Below, one piece after another: positions 1 to 8,685 of a DNA stretch of 64,000 nucleotides. Made by a program: the position numbers and the translations under genes. Source of the DNA: an uncultured Candidatus Melainabacteria bacterium (GTDB lineage: Bacteria; Cyanobacteriota; Vampirovibrionia; Gastranaerophilales; Gastranaerophilaceae); NCBI GenBank assembly GCA_947090755.1, contig CAMUPF010000003.1, forward strand, positions 1-64,000, in the 5' to 3' direction. Position 1 is the first letter of the stretch. Every line of letters starts with the position of its first letter. Below the pieces are notes generated by a model. That model ran no database searches. It saw only the letters and a list, made by a program, of their open reading frames with translations, and was not told the DNA's origin.

Positions 1-1953
1 ACCGCCGCGGAATCCGTAAATTGCCTGATTCGGGTCGCCAATTGCACAAATTTTGCCTTCAACCGGAACAAGAAGTCTGATTAATTTGTATTGATTTTCG
101 TCGATATCCTGATATTCATCTACTGATACGTATTTGAAGCGTTCACGATAATTGTTCAAAATATCGCAATTTTCTTCTAAAAGCTTGACGGTCAAGGTTA
201 TTAGTTCGTCAAAATTTAAGGCGTGTTCTAATATTTCAGGGTCTGTGCAAAGTTCCTGTTCTTGTTCACTCATAACGATAAAATCAGGATGAAGCCCCGC
301 AGCCGCATAGTTTTCTTTTAGGATTGAAAAACAAAGCGAGTGGAAGGTATGGATGTTGATTTTAAGTCCATCGGTTTTAAGAAGTTTTGTAAGGCGCTGG
401 CGCATTTCCTGTGCTGCGCGGCGCGTGAAGGTTATCGCAAGACAGTTTTCCGGCATGAATTTACCGCTTGAAATAAGATGTGCAATGCGGCGGGTTAGAA
501 CGGTAGTTTTCCCGGAGCCGGGGCCTGCAACGATTAAAAGTTGATTTTCGGTACTGTTAACAGCAGCCTGCTGGTTTTCATCAAGGCTGGATTTTTTAGG
601 TTTTTCGTCCTTTTGTTCTTCAATTACAGGCTTAGGCGCTGACTTTGGCTTTCGTTGTTCAACGGTCTTAGTTTCAGGCAAATCAATAAGTTTTAAATTG
701 ACGTATTTTTTATTCACCAGTTCGTCTTCTTCAAAAAGTTTTATCACGCCGTATTCTCCGTCGTAGCCGGCATGTTTTATAACTTTTCCGGCTCTAAGGC
801 GGGAAATGCCTTCACCCAGAAGCGGTGACGCTTTTGAAATATCATCAATAGGAAGTTCTTGCAGGATAGAAAGTTCCGGCCCTAATTTCTGAATGATTCG
901 CTCATATTCGGTTACGACGGATTTGCTTGCGACGCCCACTCCAAGAATCTCAGAAATTATCTCCGGCAGCGGAACAAGGCTGAACACTTCACCCGCCGTC
1001 GGAGGCGGTGTAAAATCGCCTTTGCGGTCAGAAAGTTCGTTGACGCGATATGAAACCCCGATTGTTAAAGGCTTTCCGCAGACAGGACAAATCCCGTTCA
1101 GCGCCTTTGTTTCTTCAGGGGTCAGGCAAACATTGCATTTTCTGTGTCCATCCTCGTGATATTTTCCTTCTTCAGGGAAAAATTCTACTGTTCCAACGTA
1201 GCCATCACCTGTTTTCAAGGCATTCATAATGTGCCGGTAGTCAGGCTCTGTATCAAAAACAGTTGCTTCGCGTGCAAGCTTTGCCGGTGAATGCGCGTCA
1301 GAATTAGAAACCAGGCGGAAACGGTCGAGTTTTGAAACCCTCCAGTTCATTTCAGGGTCTGAAGAAAGGCCTGTTTCCACCGCAAAAATATGGTCTGATA
1401 AGTCTTCATAGCAGTCTTCTATTGAATCAAAGCCGGATTTTGACCCGAGCGCGGAAAACCACGGGGTCCAAATGTGTGCGGGAATTATACATGCGCCCTC
1501 ACCTGCTTCAAGTGTTGTTTCAAGAAGGCTTCTGGAATCCAAACCCAAAATCGGTCTGCCGTCAGAAACTATGTTCCCTATTGCGCCGAGTTTTGTTCTA
1601 AACCTTTCGGCGCTTTGTAAATCCGGCATAAAGCAAACATGGTGAACTTTGCGTGTTTTGTCCCATTTTTTGTATATCGTAGAAATTTCGACAGAAAGAA
1701 TAAAATGAACGGGCCTCGTTCCGTCGTTAAAAATTTGTTTTTCTATATCGGGCCTTAATCTGTAAACTCCGTCGCCGGCCGGAACAAGTTTTTCATTGAT
1801 TTCAGCGAACCATGCAGGGTGTGTAAAGTCGCCGGTGGATATAACGCTAAGCCCCTTTTTCTTGGCCCAGAAGGCAAGCTGCTCGAGGTTACAGTCGCGA
1901 CTGGTCGCACGTGAATATTTTGAATGTATGTGTAAATCAGAATAGAAAAACAT
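1..1953 (-). CDS. PHP/EndoQ-like nuclease fused to UvrD-family helicase (C-terminus cut by window edge)
   Basis: I translated this frame by hand from the ATG at 1953, preceded by AGAGGGG six bases upstream; it stays open to the left edge. The N-terminus MFFYSDLHIHSKYSRA is a PHP-domain metal-binding motif. Further on come HHVCFMPD and NSDAHS PHP motifs, then a CNVC...CPVCGKPLTIGV zinc-finger like that of the endonuclease Q (TIGR00375) family, which cuts DNA at deaminated bases. After a linker rich in Pro, Lys and Glu, a superfamily 1 helicase begins: Q motif LDENQQAAVNS, Walker A GPGSGKTT, and Walker B VDEYQDID. The missing left part would hold helicase motifs III-VI. Only three bases separate it from the upstream fic stop, so the two are probably co-transcribed. 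A role in repair of deaminated DNA is inferred from the families. The fusion is plain from the sequence; the EndoQ label rests on the zinc motif. Confidence 0.85.
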   Translation of the reverse strand, partial: MFFYSDLHIHSKYSRATSRDCNLEQLAFWAKKKGLSVISTGDFTHPAWFAEINEKLVPAGDGVYRLRPDIEKQIFNDGTRPVHFILSVEISTIYKKWDKTRKVHHVCFMPDLQSAERFRTKLGAIGNIVSDGRPILGLDSRSLLETTLEAGEGACIIPAHIWTPWFSALGSKSGFDSIEDCYEDLSDHIFAVETGLSSDPEMNWRVSKLDRFRLVSNSDAHSPAKLAREATVFDTEPDYRHIMNALKTGDGYVGTVEFFPEEGKYHEDGHRKCNVCLTPEETKALNGICPVCGKPLTIGVSYRVNELSDRKGDFTPPPTAGEVFSLVPLPEIISEILGVGVASKSVVTEYERIIQKLGPELSILQELPIDDISKASPLLGEGISRLRAGKVIKHAGYDGEYGVIKLFEEDELVNKKYVNLKLIDLPETKTVEQRKPKSAPKPVIEEQKDEKPKKSSLDENQQAAVNSTENQLLIVAGPGSGKTTVLTRRIAHLISSGKFMPENCLAITFTRRAAQEMRQRLTKLLKTDGLKINIHTFHSLCFSILKENYAAAGLHPDFIVMSEQEQELCTDPEILEHALNFDELITLTVKLLEENCDILNNYRERFKYVSVDEYQDIDENQYKLIRLLVPVEGKICAIGDPNQAIYGFRGG

Positions 1954-1956
1954 GTT

Positions 1957-3111
1957 TTACCCCTCTGACTCAAAAACTAAATTATAATATTCTTTGAAAA
2001 TAAAAATCCGGTTTCTTTTATTTTCATTTTCTTCTTTTAGAATTCCAAGTGTCAAAAGGTTGTCAATTATTTTGTTTGCACCTTGATATGTAATTCCAAG
2101 CCAGTCCTGAACATCTTTAACTTTGATTATCGGAGTGTCTGTTATTAAGCGATTTAGTACCTCTATATAGTTAACTGGAGATTTAAAACTTTTGAAAATA
2201 AGTTTGGAATATTCTTTTTGCAAGTGTTGAATCTTTTCGATGGTTTCTAAACGTTCCTTGCTTGCGTTGATAATAGAATCTAAAAAGAATCTGACCCAGT
2301 ATTCAAGATTGTGTGTGTATCTAACCGTTGTCAAGGCTTCGTAATATCGGCCCCTGTTTCGTTTCCAATAATTTGAAAGACATAACACAGGTAGGCCCAA
2401 CAACCTGCTGTCACGCAGTTGTAAGGCGATTAGCAGCCGACCGGTTCTTCCGTTGCCGTCCATAAACGGGTGAATTGTTTCAAATTGAAAATGATAAATA
2501 GCAATCTTTATAAGTTTTGGGATGAAATAGTCCTCATTTTCCCAGAAGTCATTCAAATCTTGCATTAATTCCGGAACAAGTTTTGCCGGCGGTGGTACGA
2601 AGAGGGCATTAAGAATATTATTACCACCTATAAAATTTTGTTCTGTTCTGATTTTCCCGTTATGATACTTGCTTGGTTTAACATCTTTCATCAAGCTTTT
2701 ATTTATCTTTTCAATCATATTGATTGTATAAATATTAGCGTTTCGAAGTTTTTCATCGGTGAAAAAATCGTGGGTTGTTTTATAAAGATTTCTTATCTTT
2801 ACCGAATTTGTGTCTTCACCGAGATTATCGCTCAAGACATCTTTAATATCAGCGTGTGTACCTTCAATTTCGTTAGAGCAAAGAGCTTCAAGGTGTACGT
2901 GCATGTTCGTAAACATGTTGTAAAATTCCATGCTGCAACATGCATAATTTAAGCGGCTTAACTGAATAGTCGCTTCTTCAAGAAGTTTTAAAGTTCTGTT
3001 ATCGCAAAAGGTAAAATTATGGTTAATTTTGTTCGGTATGTACACTTCGTATGCACCGGAGTTTTCGATTTGACCTGCGATGAAGGATGTAATATTAGTT
3101 GCTGATTCCAT
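1957..3111 (-). CDS. Fic-domain protein (putative AMPylase, class II)
   Basis: The 384-residue protein carries the full Fic core HPFMDGNGRTGR at residues 214-225, with the catalytic His and the nucleotide-binding GNGR loop intact. Upstream at residues 79-84, SNEIEG fits the (S/T)xxxE(G/N) autoinhibitory helix that defines class II Fic proteins, so activity is probably self-restrained. The C-terminal ~90 residues look like a winged-helix DNA-binding domain (sequence around VKDVQDWLGITYQGANKIID). Such proteins transfer AMP to target hydroxyls; the target cannot be inferred. The start has no Shine-Dalgarno: a TAAAAT box lies exactly six bases before ATG, suggesting a leaderless mRNA. The gene runs directly into the PHP-helicase gene. 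Confidence 0.93.
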   Translation of the reverse strand: MESATNITSFIAGQIENSGAYEVYIPNKINHNFTFCDNRTLKLLEEATIQLSRLNYACCSMEFYNMFTNMHVHLEALCSNEIEGTHADIKDVLSDNLGEDTNSVKIRNLYKTTHDFFTDEKLRNANIYTINMIEKINKSLMKDVKPSKYHNGKIRTEQNFIGGNNILNALFVPPPAKLVPELMQDLNDFWENEDYFIPKLIKIAIYHFQFETIHPFMDGNGRTGRLLIALQLRDSRLLGLPVLCLSNYWKRNRGRYYEALTTVRYTHNLEYWVRFFLDSIINASKERLETIEKIQHLQKEYSKLIFKSFKSPVNYIEVLNRLITDTPIIKVKDVQDWLGITYQGANKIIDNLLTLGILKEENENKRNRIFIFKEYYNLVFESEG

Positions 3112-3229
3112 AGTTCTATTTTAATATAGTAATTGTAAAAAAGCAAGAGGTTTGTTAAGTTAAATTAAACTAAAGTTGCATAATAGTTTAATAAAGAAGT
3201 GGCAATCAAATTGTTGGTTAAACATGTAG

Positions 3230-3258
3230 TTGACTTATTTTAAAAAGCATGCTAAAAT
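3230..3258 (+). promoter_or_regulatory. sigma-70-type promoter with overlapping inverted repeat
   Basis: TTGACT at 3230-3235 and TAAAAT at 3253-3258 are separated by 17 bases. The element overlaps the left arm of an inverted repeat, AAAAAGCATGC (about 3242-3252) and GCATGCTTTTT (about 3278-3288), which could be a repressor site. It would drive the small gene at 3434, leaving a leader of about 170 bases. Confidence 0.6.
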
Positions 3259-3433
3259 GTTAATAAAAAGTTGAAAAGCATGCTTTTTGACTTTGAAAGG
3301 GAACCAACGGAAAATAAGATTAGGGAATTAATTTTATTTTATGGCTTGGTTAGTTACAAACACCCCGTCGGTGGTCGATTCGGCACACTGGAAGTGTAAA
3401 AGGGTACAAATGTTTCCAAGGAGAAACAGACCA

Positions 3434-3574
3434 ATGAGAAGAATTTTTTTCAAAAAGGTTGAAGACGATGGCATTGAGTACGTCTATAAAAACTACCGTT
3501 TGTTTAAAGGTCGCGTTATCTTTAATCGTAACGGCAAATTCTCAAAATATCCTGTAAAAAAACGTGCTAAATAA
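3434..3574 (+). CDS. small, very basic protein of unknown function
   Basis: I chose the ATG at 3434 because AAGGAG lies ten bases upstream (3418-3423); this gives 46 residues beginning MRRIFFKKVEDDG and ending in PVKKRAK. The frame is also open from 3341 (77 residues), but no ribosome binding site supports that start. About a third of the residues are Lys or Arg with several aromatics, as in small nucleic-acid-binding or ribosome-associated proteins, but I recognise no family. It has its own promoter (3230) and a strong terminator (3603), so it is a monocistronic unit, and its leader is long and GC-richer than the surroundings. Confidence 0.65.
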   Translation: MRRIFFKKVEDDGIEYVYKNYRLFKGRVIFNRNGKFSKYPVKKRAK

Positions 3575-3602
3575 ATCAGCACGCGTAAAAATCCATTTTT
3601 GG

Positions 3603-3628
3603 AGGGGGCTTGCCCCCTTCTTTTTTTT
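3603..3628 (+). terminator. rho-independent terminator
   Basis: Stem AGGGGGC / GCCCCCT with a TT loop is followed by a run of T (TTCTTTTTTTT). It closes the small-protein transcript starting near 3264. Confidence 0.85.
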
Positions 3629-3689
3629 ATTTAAACATATTTTATATTAATTTTCAAGTTACAGGCATGCTTCATGAAGAAAAATTAAG

Positions 3690-4415
3690 TTAAACTTCCA
3701 TAAATTTAACGCTTGTGCTGACTTCAAAGTCGGCGGTTACCGAATCTTTTATGTCCTCAAGGGTGAACATAGGGTTTATTTCTGTTAACAATAAGCCCGT
3801 AGGTGTTACGTCGAATACGCAGCGTTCGGTTATGATTAAATCCACTTCACGGTAAGCTGTGAGAGGTAGTGTGCATTTTTTGACGATTTTTATTGAACCC
3901 TTAGAGGTGTGTTCCATGGCAACGATTACTCTTTTAGCGCCTACAACCAAGTCCATTGAGCCGCCCATGCCCGGAACAAATTTCTCCGGAATCATCCAGC
4001 TTGCAATACTGCCTTCCTGATCAACTTGAAGCGCGCCAAGAACTGTTGCGTCGATGTGACCGCCTCTCATCATTGTCAGTGCCGTGGCAGAGTCGAAGAA
4101 ACACGCGCCTTCCTGAACCTCTACAAGGCCGCCGCCTGCGTTAATAATATGCGGATCAGGATTTTCACCGCTCTGTTTTTTACCAAGACCAAGAAGTCCG
4201 TTTTCTGATTGGAAAATAATGTGCTTGTCTGCCGGTACGTAATCTGCAGCAGCAGTTGGAAGGCCTATACCGAGTGTTACGACATCGCCTTCTTTGAATT
4301 CTTTTGCCACGCGTTTTGCAATAATTTCGCGAACCTGTTCTTTGGAAAGCTGTGGTGCTGCTGCTTTAGGGTCAAAACTCAGCGTGTTATCTCTGGTAAG
4401 TGTTACTTGCTGCAT
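3690..4415 (-). CDS. CoA-transferase subunit B (3-oxoacid/acetoacetate type)
   Basis: The 241-residue protein has the subunit B signature SENGLLGLG, whose Glu is the catalytic residue that forms the CoA thioester, and the N-terminal GIGLPTAAADYV motif. With subunit A, encoded upstream and overlapping by 13 bases, it would move CoA between acyl-CoA and a free acid such as acetoacetate, acetate or butyrate. The donor and acceptor cannot be fixed from sequence, and no thiolase or other ketone-body or butyrate pathway gene lies next to it. A role in short-chain acid metabolism in an anaerobe is inferred. Length is normal for this family (about 210-240). Confidence 0.9.
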   Translation of the reverse strand: MQQVTLTRDNTLSFDPKAAAPQLSKEQVREIIAKRVAKEFKEGDVVTLGIGLPTAAADYVPADKHIIFQSENGLLGLGKKQSGENPDPHIINAGGGLVEVQEGACFFDSATALTMMRGGHIDATVLGALQVDQEGSIASWMIPEKFVPGMGGSMDLVVGAKRVIVAMEHTSKGSIKIVKKCTLPLTAYREVDLIITERCVFDVTPTGLLLTEINPMFTLEDIKDSVTADFEVSTSVKFMEV

Positions 4416-5068
4416 TTGCCGGCCTCCTCGTTTAGAACAATGTAATCAATAAATAGCCCCGGTATCACAACATCGTCAGGATTGATAGCGTCAACGATTT
4501 CATCCGCCTGGATAATAACTGTATCAGCCGCTGTGGCCATAATGGTGTTCATATTTCTGGTTGTGCCGTGGAAAGTTACGTTGCCGTATTTATCAACTTT
4601 TGAACCGTAAATTAGCGCAAAATCTGCGCCGATAGGGCGTTCAAAGATAAATTTTTTCCCGTCGACATTAATTGTTTCTTTATTTTCTTCTAAAACAGTA
4701 CCAACTCCTGTTGGGGTAAGGATTCCGCCCATACCTGTTCCTTTGGCGCGAATTCTTTCGACCAAAGTTCCCATAGGAACGAGTTCAACGTCTAATTCTC
4801 CGGCGTTCATTTGTCTGCCGGTTTCAGGGTTGGTTCCGATATGCGTTGTGATAACCTTTTTTACCTGTTTGTTTACAATCAGTTTTCCTTTATCCGCAGT
4901 TGGAATCGAGGTGTCGTTGGATATCATTGTTAACTTTTGTACATTTTGTTCGACGAGTTCATCAATAAGCTTGTCAGGTGTGCCGCAGCTTAAAAAGCCG
5001 CCGACCATTATGGTTGCGCCGTCTTTAATCTGACTTATTGCTTCTTTGGCTGAAACTATTCTTTTCAT
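4403..5068 (-). CDS. CoA-transferase subunit A (3-oxoacid/acetoacetate type)
   Basis: The 221-residue protein begins MKRIVSAKEAISQIKDGATI and has the family hallmark GGFLSCGTPDKLIDEL near the N-terminus and GADFALIYGSKVDKYGN in the middle, both typical of the alpha subunit of class I CoA-transferases. It is the promoter-proximal gene of the pair: subunit B begins inside its last 13 bases, so translation is probably coupled. The 103 bases upstream contain AT-rich sequence without a clear operator. Confidence 0.9.
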   Translation of the reverse strand: MKRIVSAKEAISQIKDGATIMVGGFLSCGTPDKLIDELVEQNVQKLTMISNDTSIPTADKGKLIVNKQVKKVITTHIGTNPETGRQMNAGELDVELVPMGTLVERIRAKGTGMGGILTPTGVGTVLEENKETINVDGKKFIFERPIGADFALIYGSKVDKYGNVTFHGTTRNMNTIMATAADTVIIQADEIVDAINPDDVVIPGLFIDYIVLNEEAGKCSK

Positions 5069-5171
5069 ATACCCCTAATTTTCGTTAGTATCACCATTTT
5101 AGTACAAAAATAAAAAATGTAAAATTATTAACGTTCGGGCAATAAAAAATTTGCGCATTTATTGTAAAAAT

Positions 5172-7763
5172 TTATTTAATCTTTTTCAAGCTTGATAAGA
5201 AGTTGTTATGCTCTACGTCGCCTTCTACTTGAGTGAGGAAAACCTGAGTGTCTTCTTCTTTTGCGTCAATTGGCGGGAGGTCTACGAGTTCTGAAGCATA
5301 GTAATTCGCGTCATTTCTGCCGTTGAGTTTTACTTTATTGGCGAGCGCGTTCAATGAGAAGTTTCTTAAGAATCCTGAGAATCCCTTGTGACTGCTTGAA
5401 AATCTTGTATAAATTCTAAGAGAAGCATCGGCTTTTTCAAGGTCGTAACGTCCGCGGATGAGCGCAGAAAGTGTTGGTGATGAAGATTCAATGTTCATGC
5501 GTTCTATGACGTTGTCTTTCATTGTTAATTCGCCGTATATTTTGTCAAATTTGCCTTCCGGAATATTGACGATATCCATAATTGTTGCAGGTGAAATCAT
5601 TACAACAGGGTTACGGAAGATTGAAGCGACTTTCATCAGGTATTCAACAAGCCCGATTTTGCCGATTGTACCGTTATTTACGAGGAATTTTATTGAACCG
5701 TTTAACTTCATCGACGCGTCAGAATTCAATTCGATTAGCCCGCTTGCTTTACCTGAAATTTCTTTGCTAAGGTTAAGCAGGGCGGTTGAGAATGTGTCTG
5801 CGTCAACATCTTTTACACCGAGGCGCAGATAATATTTAAGGGTTTTGAGGTCGCAGTTGACTTTTAGAGTCGAAATCCCTTCCGCAATATCAAATTTATT
5901 TGATTGCAGGTTGAAAATACCATCTTTATCGAGGGTCATATTGGCTTCAATGTTACCGAAATTCAGATTTTTGTAGTGGCCTTCTTTGAGTTTGAAGGTA
6001 CAATCTTCAATAACAATGAGGTTTGTGTCGAACATAAAGTCGTCATCAGCCCCACCATCATCGCTTTCGTCATCATCACTTGCTGAAACGCTGGCAGTAT
6101 ATGCCACAGGAACTTCGGCAGTTTCAGCGGTTTGAGGCTGCTGGTTGTTTAAAGAAGCCATAAGTCTTTCAACATCCACTTTATCAAGATTCATATCTAA
6201 ATCGCGAACGATAACAGGTGTTAAAAGTTCATTTTTTAAAACTCCCGCAATGTCATAACGAATACGTTTGAACCCGCCGCGTGCGTTGAGTTTTATGTCG
6301 TTTGGCGTGGTCGTGAGCGTTGCGTCTTTGATGAAAAGACGTTGTGACGGAATACGGGTTTTGGAAATTTCCATATCAGCGTCTAGTTTTGGAATATTAT
6401 TTTCAAACGCTACGTGCAAATCACCTTTAATCGTTCCGCCTTTGAACATTTTTTCGCGGATAAATACATTTAGAAATTCGCTCGGCATTTCGCGGCCAAA
6501 GCTGAAACCGGCTCTATCAATTGCGCCTGTTGCGATATCCATTTTACCGTCAAAAACAAGAATCGGGTCGATTTTGCCCATACCTTTATGGATATCTTCT
6601 GCGATATAGTAATTAATATTTTTTATATCGAGTTTTGTGCCTATGAGGCTGAAATCCCCTTTGATTGCGCGGTCGTAATCGTTGAGCGGCGACGGAGTGT
6701 CGTCAACTCCAAAGCTTACACCTTTTGCAATTTTTGTAAGCCACGTTATATTCATTTCGTTGTTTATGGCTTTGTAGAGCAGGCGGGTAGGAATATTTTT
6801 GTTGATTTTGATTGCGGTTCCGCCGAGCAGTCCTGCAAGATAATCGGAGAAAAATTCGTTTGTCGCGATTGTGTCTATTGTCAGGTCAGAATCAAAAGTT
6901 TTATAATAATCTTTGATTGTACCGTCGATTTTAATCGTGTTGGACTTATTTTTACCATAATAGCCTTCAAAATTTGAGAAAATCATTTTATCCGGCAAGA
7001 TAGTGATAGTACCTTTTGGCATCACAAGCGGAAGGTTTGTAAGGTCTTTGACGCAAGCCTTGGCGTTTTTCATGTTAATTTTGCCGTTTATACCGGAATT
7101 ATTTAAATGTATGTCCATAGAAACCGCGCCGGCAGGTTTCACAAGCGGTGCAAGCATTTCTTTGCCGTTTGGAATCAAGAGGTTAGAATTTACAAGGTCG
7201 AAAATATCAGCAACAAGAAAATTATCTGATTTGGCGCTGATTTCCAGATTCTCACCTTCAACAAGCGAGGACAGATAAACTTTTGAATCGTTGTATTTTA
7301 TTAACCCGTTATCCACACCGAGTTTTGCGTGTGAAATATTGAAATTCCAGTCCGTTTCCGGTGCCGGCTGTGTTGTATCGAGTGTTGAAACTAATTCTAA
7401 TACATTATTGCCTTCAACGGTCAGATTTTTTATTGTAAGCTTATCCAGAGTTATTTCGCGCTTTAGAATTTTGCCAAATCCAATCTGTGTGTCAAAATCT
7501 TTGACATCTACAAGAATTTTATCATCTTTTTTTAATTCCAAATTACCCAGAGAAAAGCCGATTTTAGGGGTGAAATGCGTTTTTAATACCGGTTTTTCCA
7601 GTGTGAGGCTTAGACCTGTCGTCTGATGTACGATGTTTTTTACTGCATTTATTGCAAAATCAGAGGCAACAAATTTTGGAAGCAACAGCAGGTAGAACAA
7701 AAACCAAGCGCCTATAAGGCTTCCGGCTATAATGAAAATTAATTTTAACTGAACTCTATTCAT
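5172..7763 (-). CDS. AsmA-like envelope protein (AsmA/YhdP superfamily)
   Basis: The 863-residue protein has one N-terminal membrane segment (LIFIIAGSLIGAWFLFYLLL), then a long beta-rich, repetitive region with alternating hydrophobic residues, and a C-terminal AsmA-like region around ASGLIELNSDASMKLNGSI and DIVNIPEGKFDKIYGEL. An acidic low-complexity stretch (SASDDDESDDGGADDD) splits the two halves. This family bridges the inner and outer membranes and is linked to lipid transport, so it supports a diderm cell. No Shine-Dalgarno is present; an extended -10 (TGCTATTAT) ends six bases before ATG, so the mRNA is probably leaderless. It is divergent from the WG-repeat gene across only 43 bases. 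Confidence 0.8.
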   Translation of the reverse strand: MNRVQLKLIFIIAGSLIGAWFLFYLLLLPKFVASDFAINAVKNIVHQTTGLSLTLEKPVLKTHFTPKIGFSLGNLELKKDDKILVDVKDFDTQIGFGKILKREITLDKLTIKNLTVEGNNVLELVSTLDTTQPAPETDWNFNISHAKLGVDNGLIKYNDSKVYLSSLVEGENLEISAKSDNFLVADIFDLVNSNLLIPNGKEMLAPLVKPAGAVSMDIHLNNSGINGKINMKNAKACVKDLTNLPLVMPKGTITILPDKMIFSNFEGYYGKNKSNTIKIDGTIKDYYKTFDSDLTIDTIATNEFFSDYLAGLLGGTAIKINKNIPTRLLYKAINNEMNITWLTKIAKGVSFGVDDTPSPLNDYDRAIKGDFSLIGTKLDIKNINYYIAEDIHKGMGKIDPILVFDGKMDIATGAIDRAGFSFGREMPSEFLNVFIREKMFKGGTIKGDLHVAFENNIPKLDADMEISKTRIPSQRLFIKDATLTTTPNDIKLNARGGFKRIRYDIAGVLKNELLTPVIVRDLDMNLDKVDVERLMASLNNQQPQTAETAEVPVAYTASVSASDDDESDDGGADDDFMFDTNLIVIEDCTFKLKEGHYKNLNFGNIEANMTLDKDGIFNLQSNKFDIAEGISTLKVNCDLKTLKYYLRLGVKDVDADTFSTALLNLSKEISGKASGLIELNSDASMKLNGSIKFLVNNGTIGKIGLVEYLMKVASIFRNPVVMISPATIMDIVNIPEGKFDKIYGELTMKDNVIERMNIESSSPTLSALIRGRYDLEKADASLRIYTRFSSSHKGFSGFLRNFSLNALANKVKLNGRNDANYYASELVDLPPIDAKEEDTQVFLTQVEGDVEHNNFLSSLKKIK

Positions 7764-7806
7764 AATAAAATAATAGCATAAAATAAATTTATGCTATAAT
7801 CCTATT
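7764..7806. promoter_or_regulatory. symmetrical divergent promoter pair for leaderless genes
   Basis: A 25-base palindrome (ATAGCATAAA, five bases, TTTATGCTAT) fills the gap between the two divergent genes. It contains TGCTATAAT reading right and TGCTATTAT reading left, both extended -10 elements. Each hexamer ends exactly six bases before the ATG of its gene, so transcription should start at or next to the start codon in both directions. Neither gene has a Shine-Dalgarno. Confidence 0.65.
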
Positions 7807-8685
7807 ATGAAAAAAATATTTTTACTTTTATCCGTTATCATATTGTTAAATAGTGCTGCAATAGCAGTAGAAGAAAGCGTTATGACGTATAGCGAGGATG
7901 GCAGATTCGGTCTGAAAACGCTTTCCGGAACAGTTGTGACAGGCGCTGATTTTAAAAAACTAATCCGTGTGGGGAACTCTTCATGGATTGTACAAAAAGG
8001 TTCAAGCTTCGGGCTTATTGATAATCAGGGGAATTATATTTTAAAACCGAAATACAAAACTGTTGAAAGGCTTGCAGGCCGGTTTGCAAAATTCGGACGC
8101 GGCGGAGTATACGGAATCTGGAGTGAAACTGGTGAAGTCATCGTACCTCAGGAATTTTCTTCTGTCGGGTTGTTATACGGAAAAATGTTTCTTGTTGAAA
8201 AGAATTTTAAATACGGGCTTATCGGATTTGACGGGCGCGTCATATTACAGCCTGTAGTTGACGATATTTATATGCCAAAACCAAACGTTATGAAACTTTC
8301 CTATGACGGAAAATGGTATGAAATCGAACAGATTTCCGGCGGCGCGTTTGAACTTCCTGATAATATAAAAACACTTAGAGAAAATGAAAATTTCAAAATC
8401 ACGGAAATTATCACAAATCCTGTGCCATCAGCGGGTTATGGTGTTGTAAGTGCAGGTGATTATTGTTTGAAGGTATTTTCGTCTGTGTCACCGGCGTATG
8501 AACAAACAATTGATGAACTTATTTTAAACCACGGTGCAGATGTCGCGGGGATTTTGATGAAGTCAACGTGGATTGTCAAATTTCCTTTTGTATATGCGAA
8601 AAATTACGTAAATACGGTTAGAACCCCTAATAATGGGCCGCTTGCTGATGTCAAGGCTAATTTAAAAAATAAGATTAAGGAATAA
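7807..8685 (+). CDS. exported WG-repeat protein
   Basis: The 292-residue protein has a clear signal peptide (MKKIFLLLSVIILLNSAAIA) and then four or so WG repeats, recognisable by the recurring (F/Y)GLI(D/G)..G..(I/V)..P.(Y/F) pattern: FGLIDNQGNYILKPKY, YGIWSETGEVIVPQEF, YGLIGFDGRVILQPVV. WG repeats form beta-propeller-like modules in envelope and secreted proteins; their ligand is unknown. A C-terminal region of about 90 residues lacks repeats. The gene overlaps the 3' end of the convergent uracil-DNA glycosylase gene by 11 bases. Confidence 0.85.
   Translation: MKKIFLLLSVIILLNSAAIAVEESVMTYSEDGRFGLKTLSGTVVTGADFKKLIRVGNSSWIVQKGSSFGLIDNQGNYILKPKYKTVERLAGRFAKFGRGGVYGIWSETGEVIVPQEFSSVGLLYGKMFLVEKNFKYGLIGFDGRVILQPVVDDIYMPKPNVMKLSYDGKWYEIEQISGGAFELPDNIKTLRENENFKITEIITNPVPSAGYGVVSAGDYCLKVFSSVSPAYEQTIDELILNHGADVAGILMKSTWIVKFPFVYAKNYVNTVRTPNNGPLADVKANLKNKIKE

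Noticed and set aside
3360-3420. tRNA-like T-loop (GGTCGATTCGGCAC) before the small basic protein.
   Set aside because: No acceptor stem or cloverleaf could be built around it.
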